The notes under the pieces are model-generated. The model made no database searches. It saw only the letters and a program-made list of their open reading frames with translations, and was not told the DNA's origin. The translations under genes and the position numbers were made by a program. Below, one piece after another: positions 44,684 to 53,736 of a stretch of 64,000 bases of DNA. This stretch comes from Burkholderia cepacia (GTDB lineage Bacteria > Pseudomonadota > Gammaproteobacteria > Burkholderiales > Burkholderiaceae), in NCBI RefSeq assembly GCF_001039005.1, contig NZ_LDWR01000077.1, positions 1 to 64,000 on the forward strand, read 5' to 3'. The stretch's first letter is position 1. Every line of letters begins with the position of its first letter.

Positions 44684-44918
44684 ACTGTCCCCCATGCGGC
44701 AAATTCGCCGGCGCGGCGCGCCGCTCTGGCACAATGCCCGCAGGCCGGCCGCGCGAGCGGCCGGTTGCCGCGTCACCGCCGGCCCTTAAGTGCCGTTTAA
44801 GACGCGCGGGCGACCATCCGTGCGCCCGCCGTCAGTCGGCGCCGCGCCCCGGCATGCCGTATCGCGGTGCGCGCCCGGCTTCGCCCGGCCCGCGCGCCGG
44901 CTACTCATCAGGAAGCAC

Positions 44919-46688
44919 ATGACCCAATCGATCGATCCCGTCCGCTCCGCCTCCGACGCGCCACAGGACGAGCGCCCGGTATCCGCGTGGAGCCTCATCA
45001 AGCCCTACTGGGTATCGTCCGAATGGAAAATCGCGTGGGGACTGCTGGTCACGATCATCGCGATCAACCTCTGCGTGGTGTGGATCAACGTCCGCCTGAA
45101 CAAGTGGAACGCCGAGTTCTACAACGCGCTGCAGTCGAAGGACGTCCACGACTTCCCGAACCTGCTGATGCAGTTCTCCGTGCTCGCGTTCGCGTTCATC
45201 ATCCTCGCGGTGTATGGCCGCTACCTGCGGCAGATGCTCGGCTTCCGCTGGCGCCAGTGGCTCACCGACCGCTTCCTCGGCCAGTGGCTCGGCGATCGCG
45301 CGTTCTACCGGATCGAGCGTGACCGCCTCGCCGACAACCCCGACCAGCGGATCACCGACGACCTCCAGTCGTTCTCGACCACGACGCTCGCGCTGTCGCT
45401 CGACCTGCTGTCGACGGTCGTCACGCTCGTGTCGTTCATCACGATCCTGTGGTCGCTCGCCGGCGCGCTGACGCTCACGCTTGGCGCCACGCCGATCTCG
45501 ATTCCCGGCTACATGGTGTGGGCGGCCGCGCTGTACGCCGTGGTCGGCTCGCTGATCATCCAGAAGGTCGGCCATCCGCTCGTGTCGATCAACTACCAGC
45601 AGCAGCGCGTCGAGGCCGATTTCCGCTTCGGGCTGATCCGCGTGCGCGAGAACGCCGAGCAGATCGCGTTCTACGACGGCGAGAAGACCGAGACCGGCAA
45701 CGCGCAAGGCCTCTTCTCGCGCATCCGCGACAACTGGTGGCGCGTGATGAAGTACACGAAGCGGCTCACGTTCGTGCTGAGCTTCTACGGGCAGATCGCG
45801 ATCATCTTCCCGCTCGTCGTCGCCGCGCCGCGCTATTTCGCGGGCGCATTCTCGTTCGGCGTGCTGATGCAGATCTCGTCCGCGTTCGGCACCGTCAGCG
45901 ATTCGTTCTCGTGGTTCATCAACAGCTACTCGACACTCGTCGAATGGCGCGCCACCGTCAACCGTCTGCGCGAATTCAAGCGCGTGATGGGCACGTCGCA
46001 CCTGAAGGAAAGCCTGTCGCCCGCGACCGAGCACGGCGGCATCAACCTGCATTACATCAACGGCGCGAAGCTGTCGACGTCGTCGCTCAAGCTCGCGCTG
46101 CCGAACGGCAACGCGCTCGCGAACATCGGCAGCGTCACGATCGAGCCCGGCTCGCGCTGGCTCGTGATCGGCAAGTCGGGTTCCGGCAAGAGCACGTTCA
46201 TGCGTGCGCTCGCCGGCCTGTGGCCGTTCGGCGACGGTGCGATCGACGCGCCGGTCGGCGCGCGGATGATGTTCGTGCCGCAGACGAGCTATTTGCCGAT
46301 CGGCACGCTGAAGGCCGCGCTCACCTATCCGGCGACGCCCGACACGTTCAGCGACGACGCCTGCCGCGACGCGCTGCGCGCATGCCACCTCGAGGATTAC
46401 GTCGAGCGCCTCGACGAGACCGCGCACTGGACCCGCGTGCTGTCGCCGGGCGAACAGCAGCGCCTGGCCGGTGCACGCGTGCTGCTGCACAAGCCCGACT
46501 TCCTGTTTCTCGACGAAGCCACCAGCGCGCTCGACGCCGACAACGAGGCACGCCTCTACCACCTGTTCGCCGAACGGCTGCCGAAGGCCGCGATCGTCAG
46601 CATCGCGCACCGCGAGTCGCTGGCCGCGTTCCATGGCGGCACGATCCACGTCGAACGCGTGAACAACAGCGACAAGGTCGCGGCGTGA
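44919..46688 (+). CDS. SbmA/YddA-type ABC transporter, fused membrane and ATPase domains
   Basis: The protein has 589 residues. ATG 44919 has AGGAAG ahead. Six helices (about 25-330) of the ABC_membrane_2 type include LNKWNAEFYNALQSKD and DRLADNPDQRITDDLQSF; the ATPase has GKSGSGKST, LSPGEQQRL and FLFLDEATSALD. The family (YddA, peroxisomal ABCD relatives) imports or exports peptides, cobalamin or fatty acids; the substrate here is unknown. Its stop overlaps the start of the SDR gene. Confidence 0.94.
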   Translation: MTQSIDPVRSASDAPQDERPVSAWSLIKPYWVSSEWKIAWGLLVTIIAINLCVVWINVRLNKWNAEFYNALQSKDVHDFPNLLMQFSVLAFAFIILAVYGRYLRQMLGFRWRQWLTDRFLGQWLGDRAFYRIERDRLADNPDQRITDDLQSFSTTTLALSLDLLSTVVTLVSFITILWSLAGALTLTLGATPISIPGYMVWAAALYAVVGSLIIQKVGHPLVSINYQQQRVEADFRFGLIRVRENAEQIAFYDGEKTETGNAQGLFSRIRDNWWRVMKYTKRLTFVLSFYGQIAIIFPLVVAAPRYFAGAFSFGVLMQISSAFGTVSDSFSWFINSYSTLVEWRATVNRLREFKRVMGTSHLKESLSPATEHGGINLHYINGAKLSTSSLKLALPNGNALANIGSVTIEPGSRWLVIGKSGSGKSTFMRALAGLWPFGDGAIDAPVGARMMFVPQTSYLPIGTLKAALTYPATPDTFSDDACRDALRACHLEDYVERLDETAHWTRVLSPGEQQRLAGARVLLHKPDFLFLDEATSALDADNEARLYHLFAERLPKAAIVSIAHRESLAAFHGGTIHVERVNNSDKVAA

Positions 46689-47452
46689 GCGCACGCGCCG
46701 CGCGCATCGCGCTGATCACCGGCGCAGGCTCGGGGATCGGCGCGGCGCTTGCGCGGTGGCTCGCGGCGCCCGGCATCGCGCTGGCGCTGCACGCGCGCGG
46801 CGCCGACGACGCGGCGCGGGCCCGGCTCGCCGAAGTCGCGCAAGCCTGTACGGCGGCCGGCGCGAAGTGCATCACCCTCACCGGCGATCTCGCCGCACCG
46901 GGCGTCGCGGCCACGCTCGTCGATGCAACCGCCACGCACTTCGGCGGTCTCGACCAGCTCGTCGCGAACGCCGGTTTCGCCGCGCGGCAGGCCTTTTCCG
47001 ATCTTTCCGCAGACACGCTCGCGTCCGCCTTCGCGGCGATGCCCGGCGCATTTTCCGCGCTCGCGGGCCGTGCACGACCGCTGCTCGAAGCGTCGGCCGC
47101 GCCGCGAATCGTCGCGGTCAGTTCGTTCGTCGCGCACCGCTACCGCGCCGATGCGCCGTTCGCGGCGACCGCCGCCGCAAAGGCCGCGCTCGAATCGCTC
47201 GTGCGCACCGCGGCGGCCGAATTCGCCTCGCACGGCATCACCGTCAACGCGGTCGCGCCGGGCTTCACGCGCAAGGATCACGGGCCGAGTGCCGGCAACG
47301 CCGCCGCGTGGGCGCAGGCCGAACAGGCGACCCCGCTCGGCAGGATCGCCGAACCCGACGACGTCGCCGCATTGATCGCGTTCCTGCTGTCGGACGCGGC
47401 GCGGCAGATTACCGGCCAGGTCGTCCACATCGACGGCGGCCTGACGCTCTGA
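46685..47452 (+). CDS. SDR-fold protein lacking the catalytic Tyr and Lys
   Basis: The protein has 255 residues from GTG 46685, which overlaps the ABC stop by 4 bases (GTGA). The Rossmann part is intact: TGAGSGIG (12-19), D68, NAG (95-97), the serine pair 146-147. The usual YxxxK reads F159-A-A-T-A163, or the nearest lysine K166 has T162 four residues earlier, so no standard catalytic Tyr-Lys pair exists. The end GQVVHIDGGLTL is normal. It may be a binding protein or use another mechanism. Length is typical for a classical SDR. Confidence 0.9.
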   Translation: MSARAARIALITGAGSGIGAALARWLAAPGIALALHARGADDAARARLAEVAQACTAAGAKCITLTGDLAAPGVAATLVDATATHFGGLDQLVANAGFAARQAFSDLSADTLASAFAAMPGAFSALAGRARPLLEASAAPRIVAVSSFVAHRYRADAPFAATAAAKAALESLVRTAAAEFASHGITVNAVAPGFTRKDHGPSAGNAAAWAQAEQATPLGRIAEPDDVAALIAFLLSDAARQITGQVVHIDGGLTL

Positions 47453-47588
47453 CGCGGCGTCGCCCCCGCCTTCCCGCCTCTCCGATTTCCTGCACGAACC
47501 TGCGTTGGCCTTTTTTGGCCGGCCCCATCGCGACCGTAAAATAACCGCCACGCGGCAGCGCGAGACGAGACAAGAGGGGACGGCAAGC

Positions 47589-48851
47589 ATGCAGGCATTC
47601 CAGTGGTTCAACGAATTGTCGTCGCGCGAGCGCAAGACGCTGTACGCCGGATTCGGCGGCTACGCGGTCGATGCGTTCGATTTCATGATCTATTCGTTCC
47701 TGATTCCGACGCTGATCGCGACCTGGGGGATGTCGAAGAGCGAGGCCGGGATGATCGCGACGAGTTCGCTGATCTCGTCGGCGATCGGCGGCTGGGTCGC
47801 CGGCATCCTCGCCGACCGCTACGGCCGCGTGCGCGTGCTGCAGTGGACGATCGCGACGTTCGCGCTGTTCACGTGCCTGTCCGGTTTCACGCACTCGTTC
47901 TGGCAGCTCCTTGCGACGCGCACGCTGCAGGGCTTCGGCTTCGGCGGCGAATGGTCGGTCGTGACGATCATGATGGCCGAGACGATCCGCTCGCCCGAGC
48001 ATCGCGCGAAGGCCGTCGGCACCGTGCAGAGCAGCTGGTCGTTCGGCTGGGCCGCGGCCGCGATCCTCTACTGGGCGTTCTTCGCGTTGCTGCCCGAGCA
48101 GGTCGCGTGGCGCGCATGCTTCTGGATCGGCATCGTGCCCGCGCTGTGGATCCTCTATATCCGCCGCAACGTCAGCGATCCGGACATCTACACGACCACG
48201 CGCCGCGCGCGCGACGAAGGCCGCGTATCGGGCCACTTCCTCGAGATCTTCTCGCCGCCGCACCTGCGCGCGACGCTGTTCGGCAGCGCACTGTGCACCG
48301 GGATGCTCGGCGGCTACTACGCGATCACGACCTGGCTGCCCACCTACCTGAAAACCGTCCGCCACCTGTCGGTGTTCAACACGAGCGGCTATCTCGTCGT
48401 GTTGATCGTCGGCTCGTTCGTCGGTTATGTGGTCGGCGCGATCCTGTCCGACCGGCTCGGCCGCCGCGCGTCGTTCATCCTGTTCGCGATCGGCTCGTTC
48501 TCGCTCGGCATGGCGTACACGATGCTGCCGATCACCGACACCGCGATGCTGCTGCTCGGCTTTCCGCTCGGCATCGTCGTGCAGGGCATTTTCGCGGGCG
48601 TCGGCGCGTACCTGTCGGAGCTGTATCCGGGCGCGATCCGCGGCTCGGGTCAGGGCTTCTGCTACAACCTCGGCCGCGGGCTCGGCTCGTTCTTCCCGAT
48701 CCTCGTCGGCTCGCTGTCGCAATCGATGTCGCTCGTGAAAGCGATCGGCCTCGTCGCCGGTGGCGGCTACCTGCTCGTGATCGTCGCCGCGCTCGTGCTG
48801 CCGGAAACGCGCGGCAAGTCGCTCGTCGACGAGCCGGCCGTCGCATCGTGA
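47589..48851 (+). CDS. MFS transporter, metabolite:proton symporter type
   Basis: The protein has 420 residues from ATG 47589 (GGGG about 12 bases upstream). Twelve helices are visible; the conserved loop motifs are GILADRYGRVRVL (2-3) and GAILSDRLGRRASF (8-9), and RTLQGFGFGGEWSV. It fits the AAHS-like carboxylate/aromatic acid group. The substrate cannot be told. It is followed 25 bp later by a DadA-type gene, suggesting linked uptake and oxidation. Confidence 0.92.
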   Translation: MQAFQWFNELSSRERKTLYAGFGGYAVDAFDFMIYSFLIPTLIATWGMSKSEAGMIATSSLISSAIGGWVAGILADRYGRVRVLQWTIATFALFTCLSGFTHSFWQLLATRTLQGFGFGGEWSVVTIMMAETIRSPEHRAKAVGTVQSSWSFGWAAAAILYWAFFALLPEQVAWRACFWIGIVPALWILYIRRNVSDPDIYTTTRRARDEGRVSGHFLEIFSPPHLRATLFGSALCTGMLGGYYAITTWLPTYLKTVRHLSVFNTSGYLVVLIVGSFVGYVVGAILSDRLGRRASFILFAIGSFSLGMAYTMLPITDTAMLLLGFPLGIVVQGIFAGVGAYLSELYPGAIRGSGQGFCYNLGRGLGSFFPILVGSLSQSMSLVKAIGLVAGGGYLLVIVAALVLPETRGKSLVDEPAVAS

Positions 48852-48876
48852 GCGCCCGCTTCGTTCCGGAAACCGC

Positions 48877-50160
48877 ATGCACGTGATCGTTCTCGGCGCC
48901 GGCGTGATCGGCGTCACCACCGCCTGGCACCTGCGCGAAGCAGGCTGCGACGTCACCGTGATCGAACGCGAAGCCGATGTCGCGCAGGCGACGAGCCTCG
49001 GCAACGCGGGCGTGATCGCGCCCGGCTACGTGACGCCGTGGGCCGCCCCCGGCATGCCCGGCAAGATCCTCAAGTACCTGTTCAAGCCCGCGTCGCCGCT
49101 GATCTTCCGGCCGACGCTCGATGCGGCGCAGTGGCGCTGGATCGCGCGCTGGCTGCGCGAATGCGAATTCGAGCGGTTCCGCGTGAACAAGCAGCGGATG
49201 CAGCGCATCGCGTATTACAGCCGCGCGTGCCTGCATGGGTTTCACGAGCGTTATCCGTTCGACTATGGCGCGAGCCGCGGCTACCTGCAGTTGCTGCGCG
49301 GCGCGTTCGACGTCGAGATGGTGCAGCCCGCGCTGAAGGTGCTGCGCGACGCCGGCATCGCGTTTCGCGAACTCGACGCGGCCGGCTGCACGGCGATCGA
49401 GCCGGGCCTGCGCTGGGCTCGGCAGGCGCCCGTCGGCGGTATCTACCTGCCCGACGACGAAGCCGGCGACTGCGCACGCTTCACACGCGAACTGCGTGCA
49501 TTGTGCGAGACGAACGGCGTGACGTTCCGCTTTCGCACCGAGATCCGCGCGCTCGACGTCGCGGGCGGCAAGGTGCGTGGCGTGCGGGTCGATTCACCGG
49601 ACGACGAAGCCGCCGCACGAAGCGATGCCCCGCTCGCGGCCGACGCGATCGTCGTCGCGCTCGGCGTCGACAGCGCCGGCCTGCTGCGCCCGCACGGCAT
49701 CGACGTGCCGCTGTATCCGGTGAAGGGTTACTCGGCGACGCTCGCGGTCGTCGATGACGAAAAGGCGCCGCGCGCCGCGCTGATGGACGAATCGCTGAAG
49801 ACGGCGATCACGCGCTTCGGCCCGACACTGCGCATCGCGGGTACCGCGGAACTCGGCAACCGGCACGCGGCGCTTAGGCAGCAGGCACTCGATACGCTGA
49901 TGAAGGTGCTCGACGACTGGTTTCCGCACGCGGCCGATCGCACGTCGGCGCGCTTCTGGGTCGGCCGCCGGCCGATGACGCCCGACGGGCCGCCGCTGCT
50001 CGGCACGAGCGGGATCGACGGACTCTGGCTCAACGTCGGCCACGGCTCGACGGGCTGGGCGATGTCGATGGGTTCGGGAAAGGTGCTGGCGGATCTCGTC
50101 ACGGGACGCGAGCCGGAGATCGATCTGTCGGGCCTGACGCTCGCGCGTTACGGCCGGTAG
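48877..50160 (+). CDS. FAD-dependent D-amino-acid dehydrogenase (DadA type)
   Basis: The protein has 427 residues. VIVLGAGVIGVTTAWHLREAG binds FAD; ATSLGNAGVIAPGYVTPWAAPG and the end LWLNVGHGSTGWAMSMGSG are typical of DadA. It oxidises D-amino acids to keto acids and passes electrons to the respiratory chain. No alanine racemase or Lrp gene is beside it, so it is probably one of several paralogues; I leave the symbol blank. Confidence 0.92.
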   Translation: MHVIVLGAGVIGVTTAWHLREAGCDVTVIEREADVAQATSLGNAGVIAPGYVTPWAAPGMPGKILKYLFKPASPLIFRPTLDAAQWRWIARWLRECEFERFRVNKQRMQRIAYYSRACLHGFHERYPFDYGASRGYLQLLRGAFDVEMVQPALKVLRDAGIAFRELDAAGCTAIEPGLRWARQAPVGGIYLPDDEAGDCARFTRELRALCETNGVTFRFRTEIRALDVAGGKVRGVRVDSPDDEAAARSDAPLAADAIVVALGVDSAGLLRPHGIDVPLYPVKGYSATLAVVDDEKAPRAALMDESLKTAITRFGPTLRIAGTAELGNRHAALRQQALDTLMKVLDDWFPHAADRTSARFWVGRRPMTPDGPPLLGTSGIDGLWLNVGHGSTGWAMSMGSGKVLADLVTGREPEIDLSGLTLARYGR

Positions 50161-50245
50161 GCTCGGCACCGGGCAACGCCGTCGACGCAATGCGCGAGCG
50201 CGATACGCGCAGCGCGCGGCCATCGCGGTGCGCCGCGAGAACCGC

Positions 50246-50812
50246 TCAACCCGCTGCCCGGCCTTCCGCCCAGGCGATCGGCGCCGACACGATCGGCCGA
50301 TGCGATACGCCCTCGTGCGACAACCGGCTTTCGAACAGCGTCAGCGCTTCGATGCGCAGCACGACCGGCCGCCCCGGCGCGCCGCCGTGCGCGGGCTGGC
50401 CGACCGCGTCGCGCGGCAGCCGCGCGAGCGTCACGTGCGGCCGGAACGGCCGCCGGTCGGCCGGCACGCCGAGTCCGCGCAGCAGCGTTGCCAGCCCCGC
50501 ACTCAGCGCGACGCACGCGGGTTCGGCCTCGAGCTCCGCGACGATCAGTCGCGCGCGCGGCAGGCTCGGCCACCACGCGATCCGCTCGACCGGCAGCAGC
50601 GGCAGCGCATGCGCGGCCGCGAGCGCGGGCAGATGCGCGGCCAGCGCGTCGCAACGTTCCCGTTCGATCGCGCCAATGAATGCGAGCGTCATGTGCAGTT
50701 GCGCGGGCAGCGTGCGCCGCGCACCGCGGGTGACCGGCAACGCGTGCAGCGCGTCGCGCGACGCCGCATCGGGCATCAGCGCGACGAACGCACGGAGCCG
50801 ATCGCCGTTCAT
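50246..50812 (-). CDS. thpR: RNA 2',3'-cyclic phosphodiesterase
   Basis: The protein has 188 residues. The two 2H motifs are H40-x-T42 (LHMTLAFIG) and H126-x-T128 (RPHVTLARL), the hallmark of LigT/ThpR. It opens 2',3'-cyclic phosphate ends of RNA. Its start overlaps the stop of the AGCS symporter gene by 4 bases. Confidence 0.92.
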   Translation of the reverse strand: MNGDRLRAFVALMPDAASRDALHALPVTRGARRTLPAQLHMTLAFIGAIERERCDALAAHLPALAAAHALPLLPVERIAWWPSLPRARLIVAELEAEPACVALSAGLATLLRGLGVPADRRPFRPHVTLARLPRDAVGQPAHGGAPGRPVVLRIEALTLFESRLSHEGVSHRPIVSAPIAWAEGRAAG

Positions 50813-52299
50813 GACTCACTCACCGCGGCGCGCGGCGCGCGCGCCGGACCGGCCGAAGCGGGACGCTGCGGCAGCGGGCCGTGCTCGCCCCACACGTCGG
50901 CCGGCAACACGCGCGCAAGTTCGGGGATCGTGTTGCGCGTGAACACCGGATCGGCAACGCCTGCCGCGCGCTGGCGGCGATAGTCGGCCCACGCGGCGTG
51001 TGCATACTTGCCGAGCGCGAGGATCGCGATCAGGTTGATGATCGCCATCAGCCCCATGCTCGTATCGGCCATCGCCCACACGAGCGGCAACTGCCCGACG
51101 CTGCCGAACATCACCATCCCGAGCACCGCGACGCGGAACAGCGGCAGCACGCCGCGCCGCTTCGTGATGAATTCGACGTTGCCTTCCGCATACGCGTAGT
51201 TGCCGATCACCGACGAGAACGCGAGGAAGAAGATCGCAACGGCCATGTAGATGCCCCCCCAGTCGCCGACGTGGCTCGAGATCGCGCGCTGCGTGAGCGC
51301 CGCGCCTTCCATGCCTGTGCCGAGTTCGTACTGGCCCGACAGCAGGATCACGAACGCGGTCGCGCTGCAGATCACGATCGTGTCGACGAACACGCCGAGC
51401 ATCTGGATCAGCCCCTGCGTGACCGGGTGCCGGGTGCTCGCGGTCGCGGCCGCGTTCGGCGCGCTGCCCATCCCCGCCTCGTTCGAGAACAGCCCGCGCT
51501 TCACGCCGATCGCGATCGCCTGGCTGACCGCATAGCCCGTCAGGCCGCCCGCCGCCTGCTCGAAGCCGAACGCGCTTTTCACGATCAGCGCGATCGCGCC
51601 CGGCACCAGCGTGATGTGCGTCGCGACCGCGTACACCGCCAGCGCGAGGTAGCCGATCGCCATCAGCGGCACGATCACCTGCGCGACCGTCGCGATCCGG
51701 CGGATGCCGCCGAAGATGATCGGTGCGCTCAGCAGCACGAGGCTGAGGCCGACCGTCTCGCGGCTCAATCCGAACGACGTATGGAACGCGTCGGCGATCG
51801 CGTTGGCCTGCACCGCGTTGAACACGAAGCCGAACGCGAGGATCAGCGACAGCGAGAACAGCACGCCGAAGGCGCGCGAACGCAGGCCCGTCTGGATGTA
51901 GTACGCGGGGCCGCCGCGATAGCTGCCGTCCGGGTGCGAGACCTTGAAGATCTGCGCGAGCGTTGCCTCGACGAACGCCGACGACATCCCGACCAGCGCC
52001 GTCATCCACATCCAGAAGATCGCGCCCGGCCCGCCGACCGTCAGCGCGACCGCGACGCCCGCGATGTTGCCGGTGCCGACGCGGCTCGCGAGCCCGGTCG
52101 CGAACGCCTGGAACGACGAAATGCTGCCCGGCTCGCCCTTGCTGCCGACCAGCTTCATGCTGAGGAACAACGCCTTCAGCTGGATCATCCGGAACCGCAA
52201 CGTGAACCACGCACCGGCGCCGAGCAGCAGCGCGATCAGCACGTAATTCCACAACACGCCGTTGACGGCGTCGATCAGCCCATGCACGAATGCTTCCAT
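50809..52299 (-). CDS. sodium/alanine symporter, AGCS family
   Basis: The protein has 496 residues with about ten helices. ATGLASRVGTGNIAGVAVALTVGGPGAIFWMW is the family signature, and VKRGLFSNEAGMGSAPNAAAT the second. It takes up alanine or glycine with Na+. A Pro/Ala-rich end follows. It is in one unit with thpR. Confidence 0.94.
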   Translation of the reverse strand: MEAFVHGLIDAVNGVLWNYVLIALLLGAGAWFTLRFRMIQLKALFLSMKLVGSKGEPGSISSFQAFATGLASRVGTGNIAGVAVALTVGGPGAIFWMWMTALVGMSSAFVEATLAQIFKVSHPDGSYRGGPAYYIQTGLRSRAFGVLFSLSLILAFGFVFNAVQANAIADAFHTSFGLSRETVGLSLVLLSAPIIFGGIRRIATVAQVIVPLMAIGYLALAVYAVATHITLVPGAIALIVKSAFGFEQAAGGLTGYAVSQAIAIGVKRGLFSNEAGMGSAPNAAATASTRHPVTQGLIQMLGVFVDTIVICSATAFVILLSGQYELGTGMEGAALTQRAISSHVGDWGGIYMAVAIFFLAFSSVIGNYAYAEGNVEFITKRRGVLPLFRVAVLGMVMFGSVGQLPLVWAMADTSMGLMAIINLIAILALGKYAHAAWADYRRQRAAGVADPVFTRNTIPELARVLPADVWGEHGPLPQRPASAGPARAPRAAVSES

Positions 52300-52594
52300 C
52301 CGGTTTCCTTGTAAATAGGGTCAGTCACATGCAGCCACCGCGAACGCGGCCCGAGGGACGACATGATATGACAGTTTTCAAGGATTATTACAAAACGAAA
52401 GAAATTGAAATGCAGAGAAATCGCAGCTGGATGTCATCAGGTTAGACGACGCTTCGCGAAAATGCGGGTGGCCGAACAAAGGTGGACGGTGAGACACGCA
52501 GCGGCGCTGCCGACGTTACGGCATGGTGTCGAAGCAATTCACCGGCTGTCCGACAGCGCCTCGCCAACCTCCGCGTGCGCCACCGTCCCTCCAG

Positions 52595-53566
52595 TCAGCG
52601 AAGCCGCCATTCGACAGGGATGTCGAAGACCAGCCCGGACAATCCGCTGGCGAGCACGACTCGCGCGAAATGTGCCCAGGACGGGTCGATGGCCGCGAAT
52701 TGCTCGTATTGCAGGATCTGCTTGGCGATCAATTCGAGCCGAAGGCCGGCGGCGGGCAACATGTCGGGCTTCAGCAGCGGCGGATTCAACGGGCCCAGTG
52801 CCTCGACCTGCGCGCCGATCGACATGCTGATGCGCGATGTCTCCGAGAGCGTGCTGCCGCGGCTGCCCCAATGCAGCAGGGACTGGCTCCACATCATCAG
52901 ATCGCCGGCGGCGCCGGGGAGCGCACGGATATCCCGCACGTCGAATCCGGCTTGCGACACACGATCCGTTCCGTGATCGGGATCGCGATGCTTCGGCAGC
53001 AGCATCACGCAACCCGTGGACGAATCGACGGGCGTCAACGGCATCCACAGCGACAGCGCGCCGGCGCGCCCGTCCGGCAGCAGCGATCTCGCCCCCGCAT
53101 CGCGGTGCATGCTCCAGCCGGCCTGCCCCGCCTTCGCGCTGACGTGCCATACCCAGAAATCCGGCATCAGCATGAAGGCCGTGGTACCCAGCGCCGCCGC
53201 GACGACCTTCTGCAGCCGCCAGTAGGTGAGCCAGAATTCGTCGCACACGAAAGCGAACACCGGCGGAATGCCGGTCTGCGCGAGGCTCGTCACCATGTCG
53301 CGCATCGCGGCAAGCGGGAAGGTGCTGCGCACGTCGTCGGCCGGTGTGTACTGCGCGAAGCCTTCCAGCGTCATCCGCGCCCCGATCGCGTCGACGACAC
53401 GCATGTCGACGTCGATCTGCCGCTGCTGCGCGACGAACGCGTGGTCTTCGACGTGTAGGCCTCGGCCGTGCGAAAGCAGCAGCGCAACGACGTCCTCCAG
53501 ACGAACGCGGTTGCCGTCGGCCGTGAAGCACGGGCGGGTGATTTCGGGGGCGTTGTCTCGAAACAT
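52595..53566 (-). CDS. phytanoyl-CoA dioxygenase (PhyH) family protein
   Basis: The protein has 323 residues. The Fe(II) facial triad is likely H154-x-D156 (WSMHRDAG) with H232 (LLHWGS), and the arginine after it (R236) in reach of 2-oxoglutarate. The core SLWMPLTPVDSSTGCVMLLPKH is typical of PhyH dioxygenases. No substrate can be named; neighbours are unrelated. ATG 53566 has a weak ribosome binding site; an in-frame ATG at 53644 would add 26 residues. The gene sits just beyond the gltBD terminator. Confidence 0.85.
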   Translation of the reverse strand: MFRDNAPEITRPCFTADGNRVRLEDVVALLLSHGRGLHVEDHAFVAQQRQIDVDMRVVDAIGARMTLEGFAQYTPADDVRSTFPLAAMRDMVTSLAQTGIPPVFAFVCDEFWLTYWRLQKVVAAALGTTAFMLMPDFWVWHVSAKAGQAGWSMHRDAGARSLLPDGRAGALSLWMPLTPVDSSTGCVMLLPKHRDPDHGTDRVSQAGFDVRDIRALPGAAGDLMMWSQSLLHWGSRGSTLSETSRISMSIGAQVEALGPLNPPLLKPDMLPAAGLRLELIAKQILQYEQFAAIDPSWAHFARVVLASGLSGLVFDIPVEWRLR

Positions 53567-53677
53567 GGTGTGCAGGACGCGATCGTGGTTGACGCAGGAA
53601 TCGGTCGTCGATCGGGCCGGTGCCCTGCACTGTGTTCCGTGCATGTTAAGCGGCAACCTGGCGGCCGTGCACGTAAA

Positions 53678-53709
53678 AAAACCGGGCGTCCTGTCGGACG
53701 CCCGGTTTT
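53678..53709 (-). terminator. rho-independent terminator of gltBD
   Basis: A perfect 14-base stem (AAAACCGGGCGTCC and its complement, loop TGTC) is followed, reading minus, by seven T. It lies 27 bp beyond the gltD stop. Confidence 0.92.
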
Positions 53710-53736
53710 CATCGAAACCCGCTCGCGGTATTCCGC

